From assembly GCF_013003915.1 (NCBI RefSeq), contig NZ_JABAIV010000012.1, forward strand, positions 1-64,000: a DNA stretch of 64,000 bases, read 5' to 3'. Of the stretch, positions 7,187-16,299 are shown one piece after another (position 1 is the stretch's first letter; the number at the start of each line of letters is the position of its first letter). Source of the DNA: Telluria aromaticivorans. Lineage in GTDB: Bacteria > Pseudomonadota > Gammaproteobacteria > Burkholderiales > Burkholderiaceae_D. The notes beneath the pieces were generated by a model. The model was given only the letters and a program-made list of their open reading frames with translations, had not been told where the DNA came from and did no database searches. The position numbers and the translations under genes were made by a program.

Positions 7187-9289
7187 ATGTCCGTCACCCA
7201 AGTCCGCGCTGCCTGCCCCCACGATTGCCCCGATACCTGTGCGATCCTCGTCACCGTCGATAAGGGCGTGGCGACTGAAGTGAAGGGCGATCCGGAGCAT
7301 CCGACGACGCAGGGCGTCCTGTGCACCAAGGTGGCGCGCTATGTGGAGCGCACCTATCACCCCGATCGCGTGCTGTACCCGATGCGCCGCATCGGCCGCA
7401 AGGGCGAGGGCAGGTTCGAACGCATCACGTGGGTTGAGGCAATCGACGAGATCGCTGTTCGCTTGGGCGAGATCGCTTCCCGCGACCCGCAAGCGATTCT
7501 GCCGTACAGCTATGCAGGCACAATGGGACTCGTCCAGGGCGACTCCATGTCTTTGCGGTTCTTCAACAAACTCGGCGCTTCGCTGCTTGACCGTACCATC
7601 TGCGCGACAGCTGGTGCGACCGGCTACAAGTACACCATCGGCAGCTCGATCGGCACCGACATCGAACAGTTCCAGGATGCGAAGCTGATCCTGATCTGGG
7701 GCGGCAACCCGATTGCCTCGAACCTGCACCTCTGGATGCGCGTGCAGGAAGCCAAGCGCCGCGGCGCGAAGCTCATCGCGATCGATCCCTACCGCTCGCT
7801 CACCGCAGAGAAGTGCCACCAGCACATTGCCCTGTTGCCAGGTACGGACGCCGCGCTGGCGCTGGGCATGATGCACGTGCTGATCCAGGAAGACCTGGTC
7901 GACCACGACTACATCGCCAATTACACGCTCGGCTACGACGAGCTCAAGGCGCGTGCCCTGGAGTGGACGCCGGAACGCACCGCCGAAACCTGTGGCATCA
8001 CGGTCGACGAAGTGGTTGGGCTGGCGCGCCTGTACGGCCAGTCCGCACGCAGCGGCGAGGGCACCGCGATCCGCATGAACTACGGCCTGCAGCGCGTGCG
8101 CGGCGGCGGCATGGCGGTGCGGAACATCGCCTGCCTACCGGCCCTGGTCGGCGCATGGCGCCATCCGGCCGGCGGCGTGCAATTGTCGACCTCGGGCTCC
8201 TTCCCGACCAACCGTCCGGCCCTGCAGCGCCCGGACCTGCTGGCCGGCCGCGCCCCACGCACCATCAACATGACCACCATCGGCGACGACCTGCTGCAGG
8301 AAGCTTCCCCGGGTTTCGGCCCGAAGATCGAAGCCGTCATCGTCTACAACGCCAACCCGCTGGCGATCGCACCCGATTCCGCACGGGTAGCGCAAGGTTT
8401 CGAGCGCGAAGACCTGTTCACCGTCGTGCTCGAGCACTTCCATACCGACAGCGCCGACTATGCCGACATCCTGCTGCCGGCCACTACCCAGCTCGAACAC
8501 GTCGATGCCCACCTGGCCTACGGCCACCTGTACATGATGGCGAATAACGCCGCCATCGAGCCGATCGGCGAAGCGAAACCGAACACCGAATTCTTCCGCC
8601 TGCTGGCCGCGCGCATGGGTTTTGATGACCCATGCTTCCGCGAGACCGATGACGAACTGGCCGCGCAGGCCTTCGACAAGAAGCATGAGCGCGCCGTGCA
8701 CTTCGACTGGGAGTCCCTGAAAAAAAAGGGCTGGCAGAAGCTGGCCATGCCGGACGCGCCGTTTGCCGAAGGCGGCTTCCCGACCCCGTCGGGCAAGTGC
8801 GAATTTTATTCAAGCAGCATGGCGCGCGACGGACTCGATCCACTCCCGACCTATATTCCGCCGTATGAATCGGCCGCCTCCAATCCGGAGCTGGCACGGA
8901 AGTACCCGCTGGCGATGATCTCGCCACCGGCCCGCAACTTCCTGAACTCGACGTTTGTGAACGTGCAGAGTTTGCGCGCAACCGAGGGCGAGCCGCACCT
9001 CGACATCCACCCGAATGACGCCGCCCGCCGCGGCATCGCTCACGGCGAGATGGCGCGTATCTTCAACGACCGCGGCTCATTCGTTGCCCGTGCACGCGTC
9101 ACCGACAAGGCGCGCGAAGGGCTGGTAGTGGGCTTGTCGATCTGGTGGAAGAAACTCGCCAGCGACGGCAAGAACGCAAACGAAGTGACCAGCCAGCGAT
9201 TGACCGACATGGGCAGGGCGCCAACCTTCTACGACACCCTGGTGCAGGTTGAAAAAGCCTCACCTTCAACGCGAGATGAAAACCTCTAG
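7187..9289 (+). CDS. molybdopterin-dependent oxidoreductase (DMSO reductase / formate dehydrogenase-like superfamily)
   Basis: 700 residues from the ATG at 7187. The N-terminal iron-sulphur motif ACPHDCPDTC with a later GVLC gives a Cys-x3-Cys-x3-Cys-x(n)-Cys cluster for one 4Fe-4S centre. The Mo-bis-MGD domains follow (IWGGNPIASNLH, DPYRSLTAEKCHQH, YNANPLAIAPD) and the C-terminal cap domain carries HPNDAARRGIAHGE. There is no Tat signal, so the enzyme is probably cytoplasmic. No electron-transfer or membrane-anchor subunit is adjacent, so partner and substrate are open. Its last 14 bases overlap the start of the downstream lipoprotein gene. Confidence 0.9.
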   Translation: MSVTQVRAACPHDCPDTCAILVTVDKGVATEVKGDPEHPTTQGVLCTKVARYVERTYHPDRVLYPMRRIGRKGEGRFERITWVEAIDEIAVRLGEIASRDPQAILPYSYAGTMGLVQGDSMSLRFFNKLGASLLDRTICATAGATGYKYTIGSSIGTDIEQFQDAKLILIWGGNPIASNLHLWMRVQEAKRRGAKLIAIDPYRSLTAEKCHQHIALLPGTDAALALGMMHVLIQEDLVDHDYIANYTLGYDELKARALEWTPERTAETCGITVDEVVGLARLYGQSARSGEGTAIRMNYGLQRVRGGGMAVRNIACLPALVGAWRHPAGGVQLSTSGSFPTNRPALQRPDLLAGRAPRTINMTTIGDDLLQEASPGFGPKIEAVIVYNANPLAIAPDSARVAQGFEREDLFTVVLEHFHTDSADYADILLPATTQLEHVDAHLAYGHLYMMANNAAIEPIGEAKPNTEFFRLLAARMGFDDPCFRETDDELAAQAFDKKHERAVHFDWESLKKKGWQKLAMPDAPFAEGGFPTPSGKCEFYSSSMARDGLDPLPTYIPPYESAASNPELARKYPLAMISPPARNFLNSTFVNVQSLRATEGEPHLDIHPNDAARRGIAHGEMARIFNDRGSFVARARVTDKAREGLVVGLSIWWKKLASDGKNANEVTSQRLTDMGRAPTFYDTLVQVEKASPSTRDENL

Positions 9290-10415
9290 ATTTTCCCAGG
9301 CCTTCCGGCCATTCATGGGGGCCGCAGCCGCGGCCCTGATGTTGTCAAGCTGCTCATCCCTCAACTACTACTCCCAGGCCGCCCAGGGCCAGCTCGAACT
9401 GCTGGCCGATTCCCGCCCGATCGATGACTGGCTGGCCGATCCCCGCACCGCCACTCCCCTGCGCCACCGGCTCGAGACGGCGCGCCAGATCCGCCGCTTC
9501 GCCATCCAGGAACTGAAACTGCCCGATAACGGCAGCTATACCCATTTCACCAAGCTGGAACGCCCCTACGTGCTGTGGAACGTGGTCGCCACGCCCGAGC
9601 TGTCGCTGAAACCCATGCAGTGGTGCTTCCCGGTGGCCGGCTGCGTGAACTACCGCGGCTACTACAGCAAGCAGGATGCGCAGGCCTATGCGAAGGAGCT
9701 GCGCGCCCAGGGAAATGACGTGGAAGTGGGCGGCGTCAGCGCCTATTCGACCCTGGGCTGGTTCAGCGACCCGCTGATCTCGACCTTCATCAACTACCCC
9801 GACGCCGAACTGGCGCGCCTGATCTTCCACGAACTGGCGCACCAGGTGGTGTACGTGCAGGGTGACTCGAAGTTCAACGAATCCTTCGCCAGCGCGGTGG
9901 AGGCGGCTGGCGTCGAAGGCTGGCTGGAACGCTTCGGCAACCCGATGATGACCGAAGCCTTCGAGCGTTACACGCTGCGCAAGAAGGATTTCATGGCGCT
10001 GCTGGTGCGCTACCGTGGCGAGCTGGAAAAGACCTATGCCAGCAAGATGAGCCGCGACGAGAAGCGCGCCTCGAAGGGGCGCCTGTTCGTGGCGCTGAAG
10101 GACGATTACCAGGTGCTCAAGGCGAACTGGGGCGGCTATGCCGGCTACGACCGCTTCTTCGCCGAGCCGCTGTCGAACGCCCACCTGGCCTCGATCGCCA
10201 CCTATAACGACTTCGTGCCGGCCTTCCGCGCGCTGCTGCGCAAGGAGCGCACCTGGCCCGCGTTCTACAAGTCGGTCAACCAGCTTGCAAAGCTCGACAA
10301 AGCCGATCGCCACCGCGTGCTGAAGAACCTGGCGGCGCCGGCGGCCACCAGTCCGCTGGTCGTGCAGCGCAGCATGGGGGGCGCCAAGATAGAGGACGCG
10401 TTCCAAAAGCCATAA
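9276..10415 (+). CDS. lipoprotein zinc aminopeptidase, PF10023-like family
   Basis: 379 residues from the ATG at 9276; a TTG at 9249 is a weaker alternative. A signal peptide with lipobox LSSC predicts a lipid-anchored protein. The metal-binding HExxH motif appears as HELAHQVVY, followed by FNESFASAVE, which supplies the third ligand and fits the gluzincin-like putative aminopeptidase family (DUF2265/Aminopep). Length and internal motifs (SAYSTLGWFSDP before the zinc site) match that family. It overlaps the molybdopterin gene and is probably co-transcribed, though a functional link is not obvious. Confidence 0.82.
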   Translation: MKTSRFSQAFRPFMGAAAAALMLSSCSSLNYYSQAAQGQLELLADSRPIDDWLADPRTATPLRHRLETARQIRRFAIQELKLPDNGSYTHFTKLERPYVLWNVVATPELSLKPMQWCFPVAGCVNYRGYYSKQDAQAYAKELRAQGNDVEVGGVSAYSTLGWFSDPLISTFINYPDAELARLIFHELAHQVVYVQGDSKFNESFASAVEAAGVEGWLERFGNPMMTEAFERYTLRKKDFMALLVRYRGELEKTYASKMSRDEKRASKGRLFVALKDDYQVLKANWGGYAGYDRFFAEPLSNAHLASIATYNDFVPAFRALLRKERTWPAFYKSVNQLAKLDKADRHRVLKNLAAPAATSPLVVQRSMGGAKIEDAFQKP

Positions 10416-10573
10416 AAGAGCTTGCGCGCATTGTCGCTGCCCGATAGCATCACATTGAAGCGATAGCAAAGGCGCAAGCTTCGCGCGCGCGTATGCAAAG
10501 GACATCAAGATCCCTGCTGCGCACCGCGGCCGCTCGACCACAACGATAACTATTTCGAGACAGAGGCATCCTG

Positions 10574-12265
10574 ATGGACAAAAATTGGCTGAAGTCGTAC
10601 CCCCCGAACGTACCTGCTGAGATCAATCCGGACCAGTACAAGTCGCTGGTGCACATGCTGGATGAATCGTTCAGCAAGTACGCCGACCGCAACGCCTACG
10701 TTTGCATGGACAAGTTCCTGACCTACGGCGAACTGGATGCCTACTCGAAGAAGCTGGCCGGCTGGCTGCAAAGCCGCGGCATGCAGCCTGGCGCGCGCGT
10801 CGCCATCATGATGCCGAACGTGCTGCAGTACCCGATCGCGATCGCGGCCGTGCTGCGCGCCGGCTTTACGGTGGTGAACGTGAACCCGCTGTACACGCCG
10901 CGCGAGCTCGAGCACCAGATCACCGACTCGGGCAGCGAAGCGATCATCGTGCTCGAGAACTTCGCGCACACCGTGCAGCAGGTGATGAGCAAGACCCCGC
11001 TGAAGCACGTGGTGGTGGCAAGCATGGGCGAGATGCTGGGCGGCGCCAAGGGCATGCTGGTCAATTTCGTGGTCCGCAACGTCAAGAAGATGGTGCCGGA
11101 GTTCTCGCTGCCGAACATGGTGCGCTTCAAGGACGCCCTGGCGCAGGGCGCCAAGATGCCGTTCACCCCGGCCGCGCCGGATGCGTCGGAGGTCGCCTTC
11201 CTGCAGTACACCGGCGGCACTACCGGCGTGTCGAAGGGCGCCGCGCTCACGCACCGCAACGTGATCGCCAACGTGCTGCAGACCGAAGCCTGGGCCAAGC
11301 CGGCGATGGGCGATGTGGGCAACGGCGAGCAGACCGTGATCGTCTGCGCCCTGCCGCTGTACCACATCTTCGCGCTGACGGCCTGCGCGATGTGGGGCAT
11401 GCGCACCGGCTCGCTGAACGTCCTGATCGTGAATCCGCGCGACATCCCGGCCTTCATCAAGGAGCTCGGCAAGTACAAGATCAACATGCTGCCGGCGGTG
11501 AACACGCTGTACAACGCGCTGGTCAACCACCCGGACTTCGCCAGCCTGGACTTCTCGGGCCTGAAGATCTGCAACGGCGGCGGCATGGCGGTGCAGAAGG
11601 CCGTCAACGACAAGTGGAAGCAGATCACCGGCACCAGCATCATCGAAGGCTACGGCCTGTCGGAGACCTCGCCGGTGGCTACCTGCAACCGCGCCGACGT
11701 CAAGGAATTCACCGGCACGATCGGCCTGCCGGTCCCGTCCACCGACATCGCGATCCTGGATGACGAAGGCAAGCCGATGGCGCTCGGCCAGATCGGCGAG
11801 ATCGCGATCCGCGGCCCGCAGGTGATGGCGGGCTACTGGAACCGCCCGGACGAAACGGCCAAGGTCATGACGCCGGACGGCTTCTTCAAGTCGGGCGACG
11901 TCGGCATCATGGACGAGCAGGGCTATGTGAAAATCGTCGACCGCAAGAAGGACATGATCCTGGTCTCGGGCTTCAACGTCTACCCGAACGAACTGGAAGG
12001 CGTGATCGCCGGGCATCCGGGCGTGCTCGAATGCGCCGTGATCGGCGTGCCGGACGAGCATTCCGGCGAAGCGGTGAAGGTCTTCGTGGTCAAGAAAGAC
12101 CCGAACCTCACCGCCGAGCAGCTGATGGACTACTGCAAGCAGCAGTTCACCGGCTACAAGAAACCGAAATACATCGAGTTCCGCGACGAGCTGCCGAAGA
12201 CGAACGTCGGCAAGATCCTGCGGCGTGCGCTGCGCGACGAAAAGCAGCCTGCGCAGACGGCATAA
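10574..12265 (+). CDS. fadD: long-chain fatty acid CoA ligase (FadD), paralogue 1
   Basis: 563 residues, AMP-forming acyl-CoA synthetase activating fatty acids for beta-oxidation. The ATP/AMP signature YTGGTTGVSKGA, the adenine-binding GYGLSETSP, the hinge DRKKDMILVSGFNVYP and the C-terminal catalytic lysine region LPKTNVGKILRR are all present. The N-terminus MDKNWLKSYP and the overall order match bacterial FadD. A hairpin terminator follows, then a close paralogue. Confidence 0.94.
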   Translation: MDKNWLKSYPPNVPAEINPDQYKSLVHMLDESFSKYADRNAYVCMDKFLTYGELDAYSKKLAGWLQSRGMQPGARVAIMMPNVLQYPIAIAAVLRAGFTVVNVNPLYTPRELEHQITDSGSEAIIVLENFAHTVQQVMSKTPLKHVVVASMGEMLGGAKGMLVNFVVRNVKKMVPEFSLPNMVRFKDALAQGAKMPFTPAAPDASEVAFLQYTGGTTGVSKGAALTHRNVIANVLQTEAWAKPAMGDVGNGEQTVIVCALPLYHIFALTACAMWGMRTGSLNVLIVNPRDIPAFIKELGKYKINMLPAVNTLYNALVNHPDFASLDFSGLKICNGGGMAVQKAVNDKWKQITGTSIIEGYGLSETSPVATCNRADVKEFTGTIGLPVPSTDIAILDDEGKPMALGQIGEIAIRGPQVMAGYWNRPDETAKVMTPDGFFKSGDVGIMDEQGYVKIVDRKKDMILVSGFNVYPNELEGVIAGHPGVLECAVIGVPDEHSGEAVKVFVVKKDPNLTAEQLMDYCKQQFTGYKKPKYIEFRDELPKTNVGKILRRALRDEKQPAQTA

Positions 12266-12288
12266 GCAGCACGCGGATTTGGTTGGCA

Positions 12289-12319
12289 GAAGCCGCCCGT
12301 ACCCCGGGCGGCTTCGCAT
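12289..12319 (+). terminator. hairpin between the two fadD genes
   Basis: GAAGCCGCCCG (12289-12299) pairs perfectly with CGGGCGGCTTC (12305-12315) over a five-base loop, followed by GCATTTT. The short T-run suggests partial termination, so the second gene may be read through or have its own promoter. Confidence 0.7.
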
Positions 12320-12366
12320 TTTAATGACCTGGTTTGCAGGCTACTACACAAGAAGGTGAGGCACGG

Positions 12367-14049
12367 ATGGACAAGTTTTGGCTCAAGTCGTATGAGGAAG
12401 GCGTACCCGCGGAGATCGACCCGACGCAGTACCGCTCCCTGACGCACCTGCTCGAGGAGGCGTTCCGCAAGTACGCCGACCGCAAGGCCTACGCGTGCAT
12501 GGGCAAGTCCCTTACCTTCGCCGAACTGGACCGCCTGTCCGCACGCATGGCCGCCTGGCTGCAGGCGCGCGGCCTGAAACCCGGCGCACGCGTGGCCATC
12601 ATGCTGCCGAACGTGCTGCAATACCCGGTGGCGATGGCCGCCGTGCTGCGCGCCGGCTATGTGATCGTCAACGTCAACCCGCTCTACACGCCGCGCGAGC
12701 TGCAACACCAGCTGGTCGATTCGGGCGCCGAAGCCATCGTGGTGCTCGAGAACTTCGCGCACACCTTGGAGCAGGTGATCGCCAACACCCAGGTCAAGCA
12801 TGTGGTGGTCGGCACCATGGGCGACCTGCTGGGCGGCCTGAAGGGCACGCTGGTCAACCTGGTGGTCCGCAAGGTCAAGAAGATGGTGCCGGCGTATTCG
12901 CTGCCGGGCGCAATCGGCTTCAAGCGCATGCTCTCCGACGCTTCAAGCCTGGCAATGAAGCCGGTGGCCATCGGCCACGACGACATCGCCTTCCTGCAGT
13001 ACACCGGCGGCACCACCGGCGTCTCGAAGGGCGCCGTGCTGCTGCACAAGCACGTGATCGCCAACGTGCTGCAGAACGAAGCCTGGTTCGCCCCGACCCT
13101 CAGCAAGATCAAGCCGGGCGAACAGGCGCAGTTCGTGTGCGCGCTGCCGCTGTACCACATCTATGCGCTGACCGTGTGCGCGCTGCTGGGGCTGCGCGTG
13201 GGCGGCATGAACCTCCTGATCCCGAACCCGCGCGACATCCCGGGCTTCATCAAGGAGCTCGGCAACTACCGCATCAACATCTTCCCGGCCGTGAACACGC
13301 TGTACAACGGCCTGGTGAACAACCCGGAATTCGCAAAGCTCGATTTCTCGGGCCTCCTGGTGTGCCCGGGCGGCGGCATGGCGGTGCAAAAGGCCGTGGC
13401 CGATAAATGGCTGGCGCTGACCGGCATCCCGATCGTCGAAGGCTACGGGCTGTCCGAGACTTCGCCGGTGGTCACCGCGAACCGCTGCGACATCACCGAC
13501 TTCACCGGCACCATCGGCCTGCCGCTGCCATCGACTGAAATCCGCATCCTGGACGAAGCCGGCAACGAAGTCCCGTTCGGCACCGCCGGCGAGATCGGCG
13601 TGCGCGGCCCGCAGGTGATGGCCGGCTACTGGCAGCGCGACGACGAAACCGCCAAGGTCATGACAGCTAGCGGCTTCTTCAAGACCGGCGACATCGGCAT
13701 CATGGACGACAAGGGCTATACCCGCATCGTCGACCGCAAGAAGGACATGATCCTGGTGTCGGGCTTCAACGTCTACCCGAACGAGATCGAAGGCGTGGTG
13801 GCTGCCCATCCGGGCGTGCTGGAAGTAGCCTGCGTAGGCGTGCCGGACAAGAATTCCGGCGAAGCGGTGAAGCTGTACATCGTGCGCAAGGATGCCTCGC
13901 TGAGCAGCGACGACGTGATCGCCTACTGCAAGGAGCAGTTCACCGGCTACAAGCGTCCGAAGTATGTGGAGTTCCGCGAGACGCTGCCGAAGACGAACGT
14001 GGGCAAGATTCTCAGGCGTGAGTTGCGGGATGAGAAGACGTCGGCGTAA
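12367..14049 (+). CDS. fadD: long-chain fatty acid CoA ligase (FadD), paralogue 2
   Basis: 560 residues from the ATG at 12367, with GAAGGTGAG upstream as ribosome-binding site. It aligns with the preceding gene along its whole length, with the same YTGGTTGVSKGA, GYGLSETSP and DRKKDMILVSGFNVYPNE motifs. Differences cluster in the 190-280 region (for example DASSLAMKPVAIGHDD), where acyl specificity is partly set. A tandem fadD pair is also known in pseudomonads, where the two differ in chain-length preference and induction. Such division here is inference. Confidence 0.93.
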   Translation: MDKFWLKSYEEGVPAEIDPTQYRSLTHLLEEAFRKYADRKAYACMGKSLTFAELDRLSARMAAWLQARGLKPGARVAIMLPNVLQYPVAMAAVLRAGYVIVNVNPLYTPRELQHQLVDSGAEAIVVLENFAHTLEQVIANTQVKHVVVGTMGDLLGGLKGTLVNLVVRKVKKMVPAYSLPGAIGFKRMLSDASSLAMKPVAIGHDDIAFLQYTGGTTGVSKGAVLLHKHVIANVLQNEAWFAPTLSKIKPGEQAQFVCALPLYHIYALTVCALLGLRVGGMNLLIPNPRDIPGFIKELGNYRINIFPAVNTLYNGLVNNPEFAKLDFSGLLVCPGGGMAVQKAVADKWLALTGIPIVEGYGLSETSPVVTANRCDITDFTGTIGLPLPSTEIRILDEAGNEVPFGTAGEIGVRGPQVMAGYWQRDDETAKVMTASGFFKTGDIGIMDDKGYTRIVDRKKDMILVSGFNVYPNEIEGVVAAHPGVLEVACVGVPDKNSGEAVKLYIVRKDASLSSDDVIAYCKEQFTGYKRPKYVEFRETLPKTNVGKILRRELRDEKTSA

Positions 14050-14070
14050 GCCGGCACTGTTCTTGTTAAC

Positions 14071-14190
14071 TTGGGTCCCGGCCTTCGCCGGGACGACGGT
14101 TCTGAAGCTAACGCAGAGGTAGCATATTCCTGACCGAGCATTCTGCACGTCATCCCGGCGAAGGCGTGAACAATGCCACTGGCATTGATC
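14071..14190. repeat. intergenic repeat family A, copy 1
   Basis: The element contains GGTCCCGGCCTTCGCCGGGA at the left, the inverse CATCCCGGCGAAGGC at about 14151, and a small palindrome TGCCACTGGCA at about 14174. The same arrangement recurs near 40203 and 52707. It fills the gap between the convergent fadD and phoD genes. Confidence 0.8.
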
Positions 14191-14213
14191 ACGCCAATTC
14201 CGCACCGCAGCCC

Positions 14214-15791
14214 CTAACCCAAGCGCATCGCCCCCGCCATCCCATCATCCACCCGGAACGCCGCCAGCTGCGCGATCGCCGACTTCGCATCGTGCACGTC
14301 GTCCAGTCCCATGCAGCGCGCCACCGCCTGTTTCGGCGTGATCTCGAGCAGCAGGTAACCGCGCTTGTCGCTGCGCCCGTACAGCATGTGCGGGTTGTTC
14401 TCCATCTGCGCCAGGGTGCGTTCCTGCGGGCGTGAACTCGAGGTCACCGAGGTGCCGACGAATTCGGTCGCCACCACCGGGTTCTGCTTCGACACCGGCC
14501 GGGAAAAGTCCGGCCGCAGCGAGGTCGTATAAAAAGTGTGGACGTCCCCGCCGAGCACCAGCGGATTATGGGCGCCATGCTTGACGATGGTCTCGAGCAG
14601 GCGCCGGCGCGCGGCCGGATAGCCATCCCAGCCATCGGTCCAGAAGCGGCCATCCTGCGGCGTCAACACCGGCACGCTGCTCGACTGCGCCATGAGCGTC
14701 TGCTGCGCCAGGATGTTCCACTTCGCGCGCGAGGTCGCCAGCCCCGACTCCAGCCAGGCTTCCTGATCAAAGCCCAGCATCGTGCGGCGCGGGTCGCGCA
14801 GCGCTTCGCAGCCGCGCGCGAACACCGCGTTCGAGCCGCCGCGCGTGGCCGACTTGGCGCACACCTGCGGCGAGCGGTACTGGCGGTCGTCGAGCACGTG
14901 GAAGCGCGCCAGCCGTCCCCAGTCGTAGCGCTGGAACAGCGGCACGGCGCCGAAGCCGTCGCGGCGCACTTGCGGGAGCCGCAGCGGCATGTGTTCATAA
15001 AAAGCCTGGTAGGCGGCAGCGCGGCGCGCGGCGAAATCCGCGGCCAGTCGCTCATCGCGCAGGGCAGCGTAATCGTTGCCGACCTCGTGGTCGTCCCAGG
15101 TCACGATCCAGGGCGCGGTGTGGTGCGCCGCCTGCAGGTCCGGGTCGCTCTTGTACTGCGCATAGCGCTTGCGGTACTCACTCAGCGTGAACGACTCGCT
15201 GCTTCGCACAGCGCGCGTGGGGTGGCGCAGCTGGTAGGGCCCCCATTCATAGATATAGTCGCCCAGGAAGACGACCAGGTCCGGCGCGGCTGCCGCGATG
15301 TGGCGGTGCGCGGCATAACTGCCGAACTCCCAGTGCTGGCAGGAGGCGACGGCCAGCTTGAGCATGCCCGGCATGCTGTCCCTGGCGGGTGCAGTGCGCG
15401 TGCGCCCGACCGGACTGACGGCGCCGCCCAGCATGAAGCGGTACCAATAGGGGCGGTCCGGGGCCAGGCCTTTCACGTCGACGTGGACGCTGTGGGCCAG
15501 TTCCGGCGCCGCGGTTGCCGTGCCGCTCGCGACGAGGCTTCGGAAAGCCTCGTCGTTTGCCACTTCCCAGCGCACCGGCATCGCTACCGGCGCCATGGGC
15601 TCGGCGCCCAGCGGGTCGCTCAGGATGCGGGTCCACAGGATCACCGAATCAGGCAGCGGCGAGCCCGAGGCGACGCCCAAGCTGAACGGGTAGGGGCCTT
15701 TCTTGGCCGAGGCGCAGGCCGCCAACGACACGCTCGACAGCGCAGCCGACAGGCGTGCACTGTCGAGCAGGAAGTGCCGGCGCGTCGGCAT
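14214..15791 (-). CDS. phoD: PhoD-type alkaline phosphatase / phosphodiesterase, Tat-exported
   Basis: 525 residues. The N-terminus MPTRRHFLLDSARL is a Tat signal with the RRxFL core, and LAACAS could also serve as a lipobox. The PhoD N-terminal Fn3-like domain (LGVASGSPLPDSVILWTRI) is followed by the metallophosphatase domain: VASCQHWE, FLGDYIYEW, WIVTWDDHEVGNDYA, and VLGGDVHTFY with the late metal His. PhoD enzymes hydrolyse phosphomono- and diesters outside the cytoplasm using Fe and Ca. Its start lies six bases after the stop of the thioesterase gene, so the two form an operon. Confidence 0.93.
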   Translation of the reverse strand: MPTRRHFLLDSARLSAALSSVSLAACASAKKGPYPFSLGVASGSPLPDSVILWTRILSDPLGAEPMAPVAMPVRWEVANDEAFRSLVASGTATAAPELAHSVHVDVKGLAPDRPYWYRFMLGGAVSPVGRTRTAPARDSMPGMLKLAVASCQHWEFGSYAAHRHIAAAAPDLVVFLGDYIYEWGPYQLRHPTRAVRSSESFTLSEYRKRYAQYKSDPDLQAAHHTAPWIVTWDDHEVGNDYAALRDERLAADFAARRAAAYQAFYEHMPLRLPQVRRDGFGAVPLFQRYDWGRLARFHVLDDRQYRSPQVCAKSATRGGSNAVFARGCEALRDPRRTMLGFDQEAWLESGLATSRAKWNILAQQTLMAQSSSVPVLTPQDGRFWTDGWDGYPAARRRLLETIVKHGAHNPLVLGGDVHTFYTTSLRPDFSRPVSKQNPVVATEFVGTSVTSSSRPQERTLAQMENNPHMLYGRSDKRGYLLLEITPKQAVARCMGLDDVHDAKSAIAQLAAFRVDDGMAGAMRLG

Positions 15792-15796
15792 GGGGC

Positions 15797-16237
15797 TCAG
15801 TCGCGAGAGATCAGCGAATCGAGCGGCGGCAGCTGGCGCGGCTTGCGGTCCGGGCCGGTGGCGACATAGGTCAGCTGCGCTTCGGTGACTTTCACGACGT
15901 CCGCCTGCAGGCGGTTGCGCTCGGCGTAGACCTCGACGCAGACGGTAATCGAGGTATTGCCGACCTTGACGATATTGGCATAGAACGACAGCAGGTCCCC
16001 CACGAACACCGGTTGCTTGAACAGGAAGGAATTTACGGCGATGGTGGCCACGCGGCCATTGGCGCGGCGCGTGGCCGGCAGCGAGCCGGCGACGTCGACC
16101 TGGGCCATGATCCAGCCGCCGAAAACGTCGCCGTACACGTTGGCGTCGGACGGCGCAGGCATCACGCGCAGTTCCGGCATCTTGCCTTCAGGCAGACGCG
16201 TGAGTGGGGCGGCAGGGGGATTTTGTGGCGTGGTCAT
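15797..16237 (-). CDS. yciA: acyl-CoA thioesterase, YciA family (hotdog fold)
   Basis: 146 residues. The hotdog signature ANVYGDVFGGWIMAQVDVAG contains the catalytic Asp and the family glycine pair, followed by FKQPVFVGDLLSFYANIVKVG. The length matches YciA. It hydrolyses short- to medium-chain acyl-CoAs in the cytoplasm. It is the first gene of a two-gene operon with phoD, and is divergent from the ABC transporter. Confidence 0.92.
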   Translation of the reverse strand: MTTPQNPPAAPLTRLPEGKMPELRVMPAPSDANVYGDVFGGWIMAQVDVAGSLPATRRANGRVATIAVNSFLFKQPVFVGDLLSFYANIVKVGNTSITVCVEVYAERNRLQADVVKVTEAQLTYVATGPDRKPRQLPPLDSLISRD

Positions 16238-16299
16238 CTTGTTTTTCCGGTAAAAGCTACAATCGTCACGAATTGAACCATAAATCCAGAAGCCCTGCC

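Noticed and set aside
10550..12319. A 589-codon open frame on the minus strand opposite fadD paralogue 1
   Set aside because: It is an antisense frame created by GC-rich third positions; the translation is rich in His, Arg, Asp and Val without domains, and the + strand gene is unmistakable.
14071..14190. Palindromic intergenic DNA as a CRISPR array or insertion sequence
   Set aside because: The copies are scattered singly, have no regular spacers, and carry no transposase.
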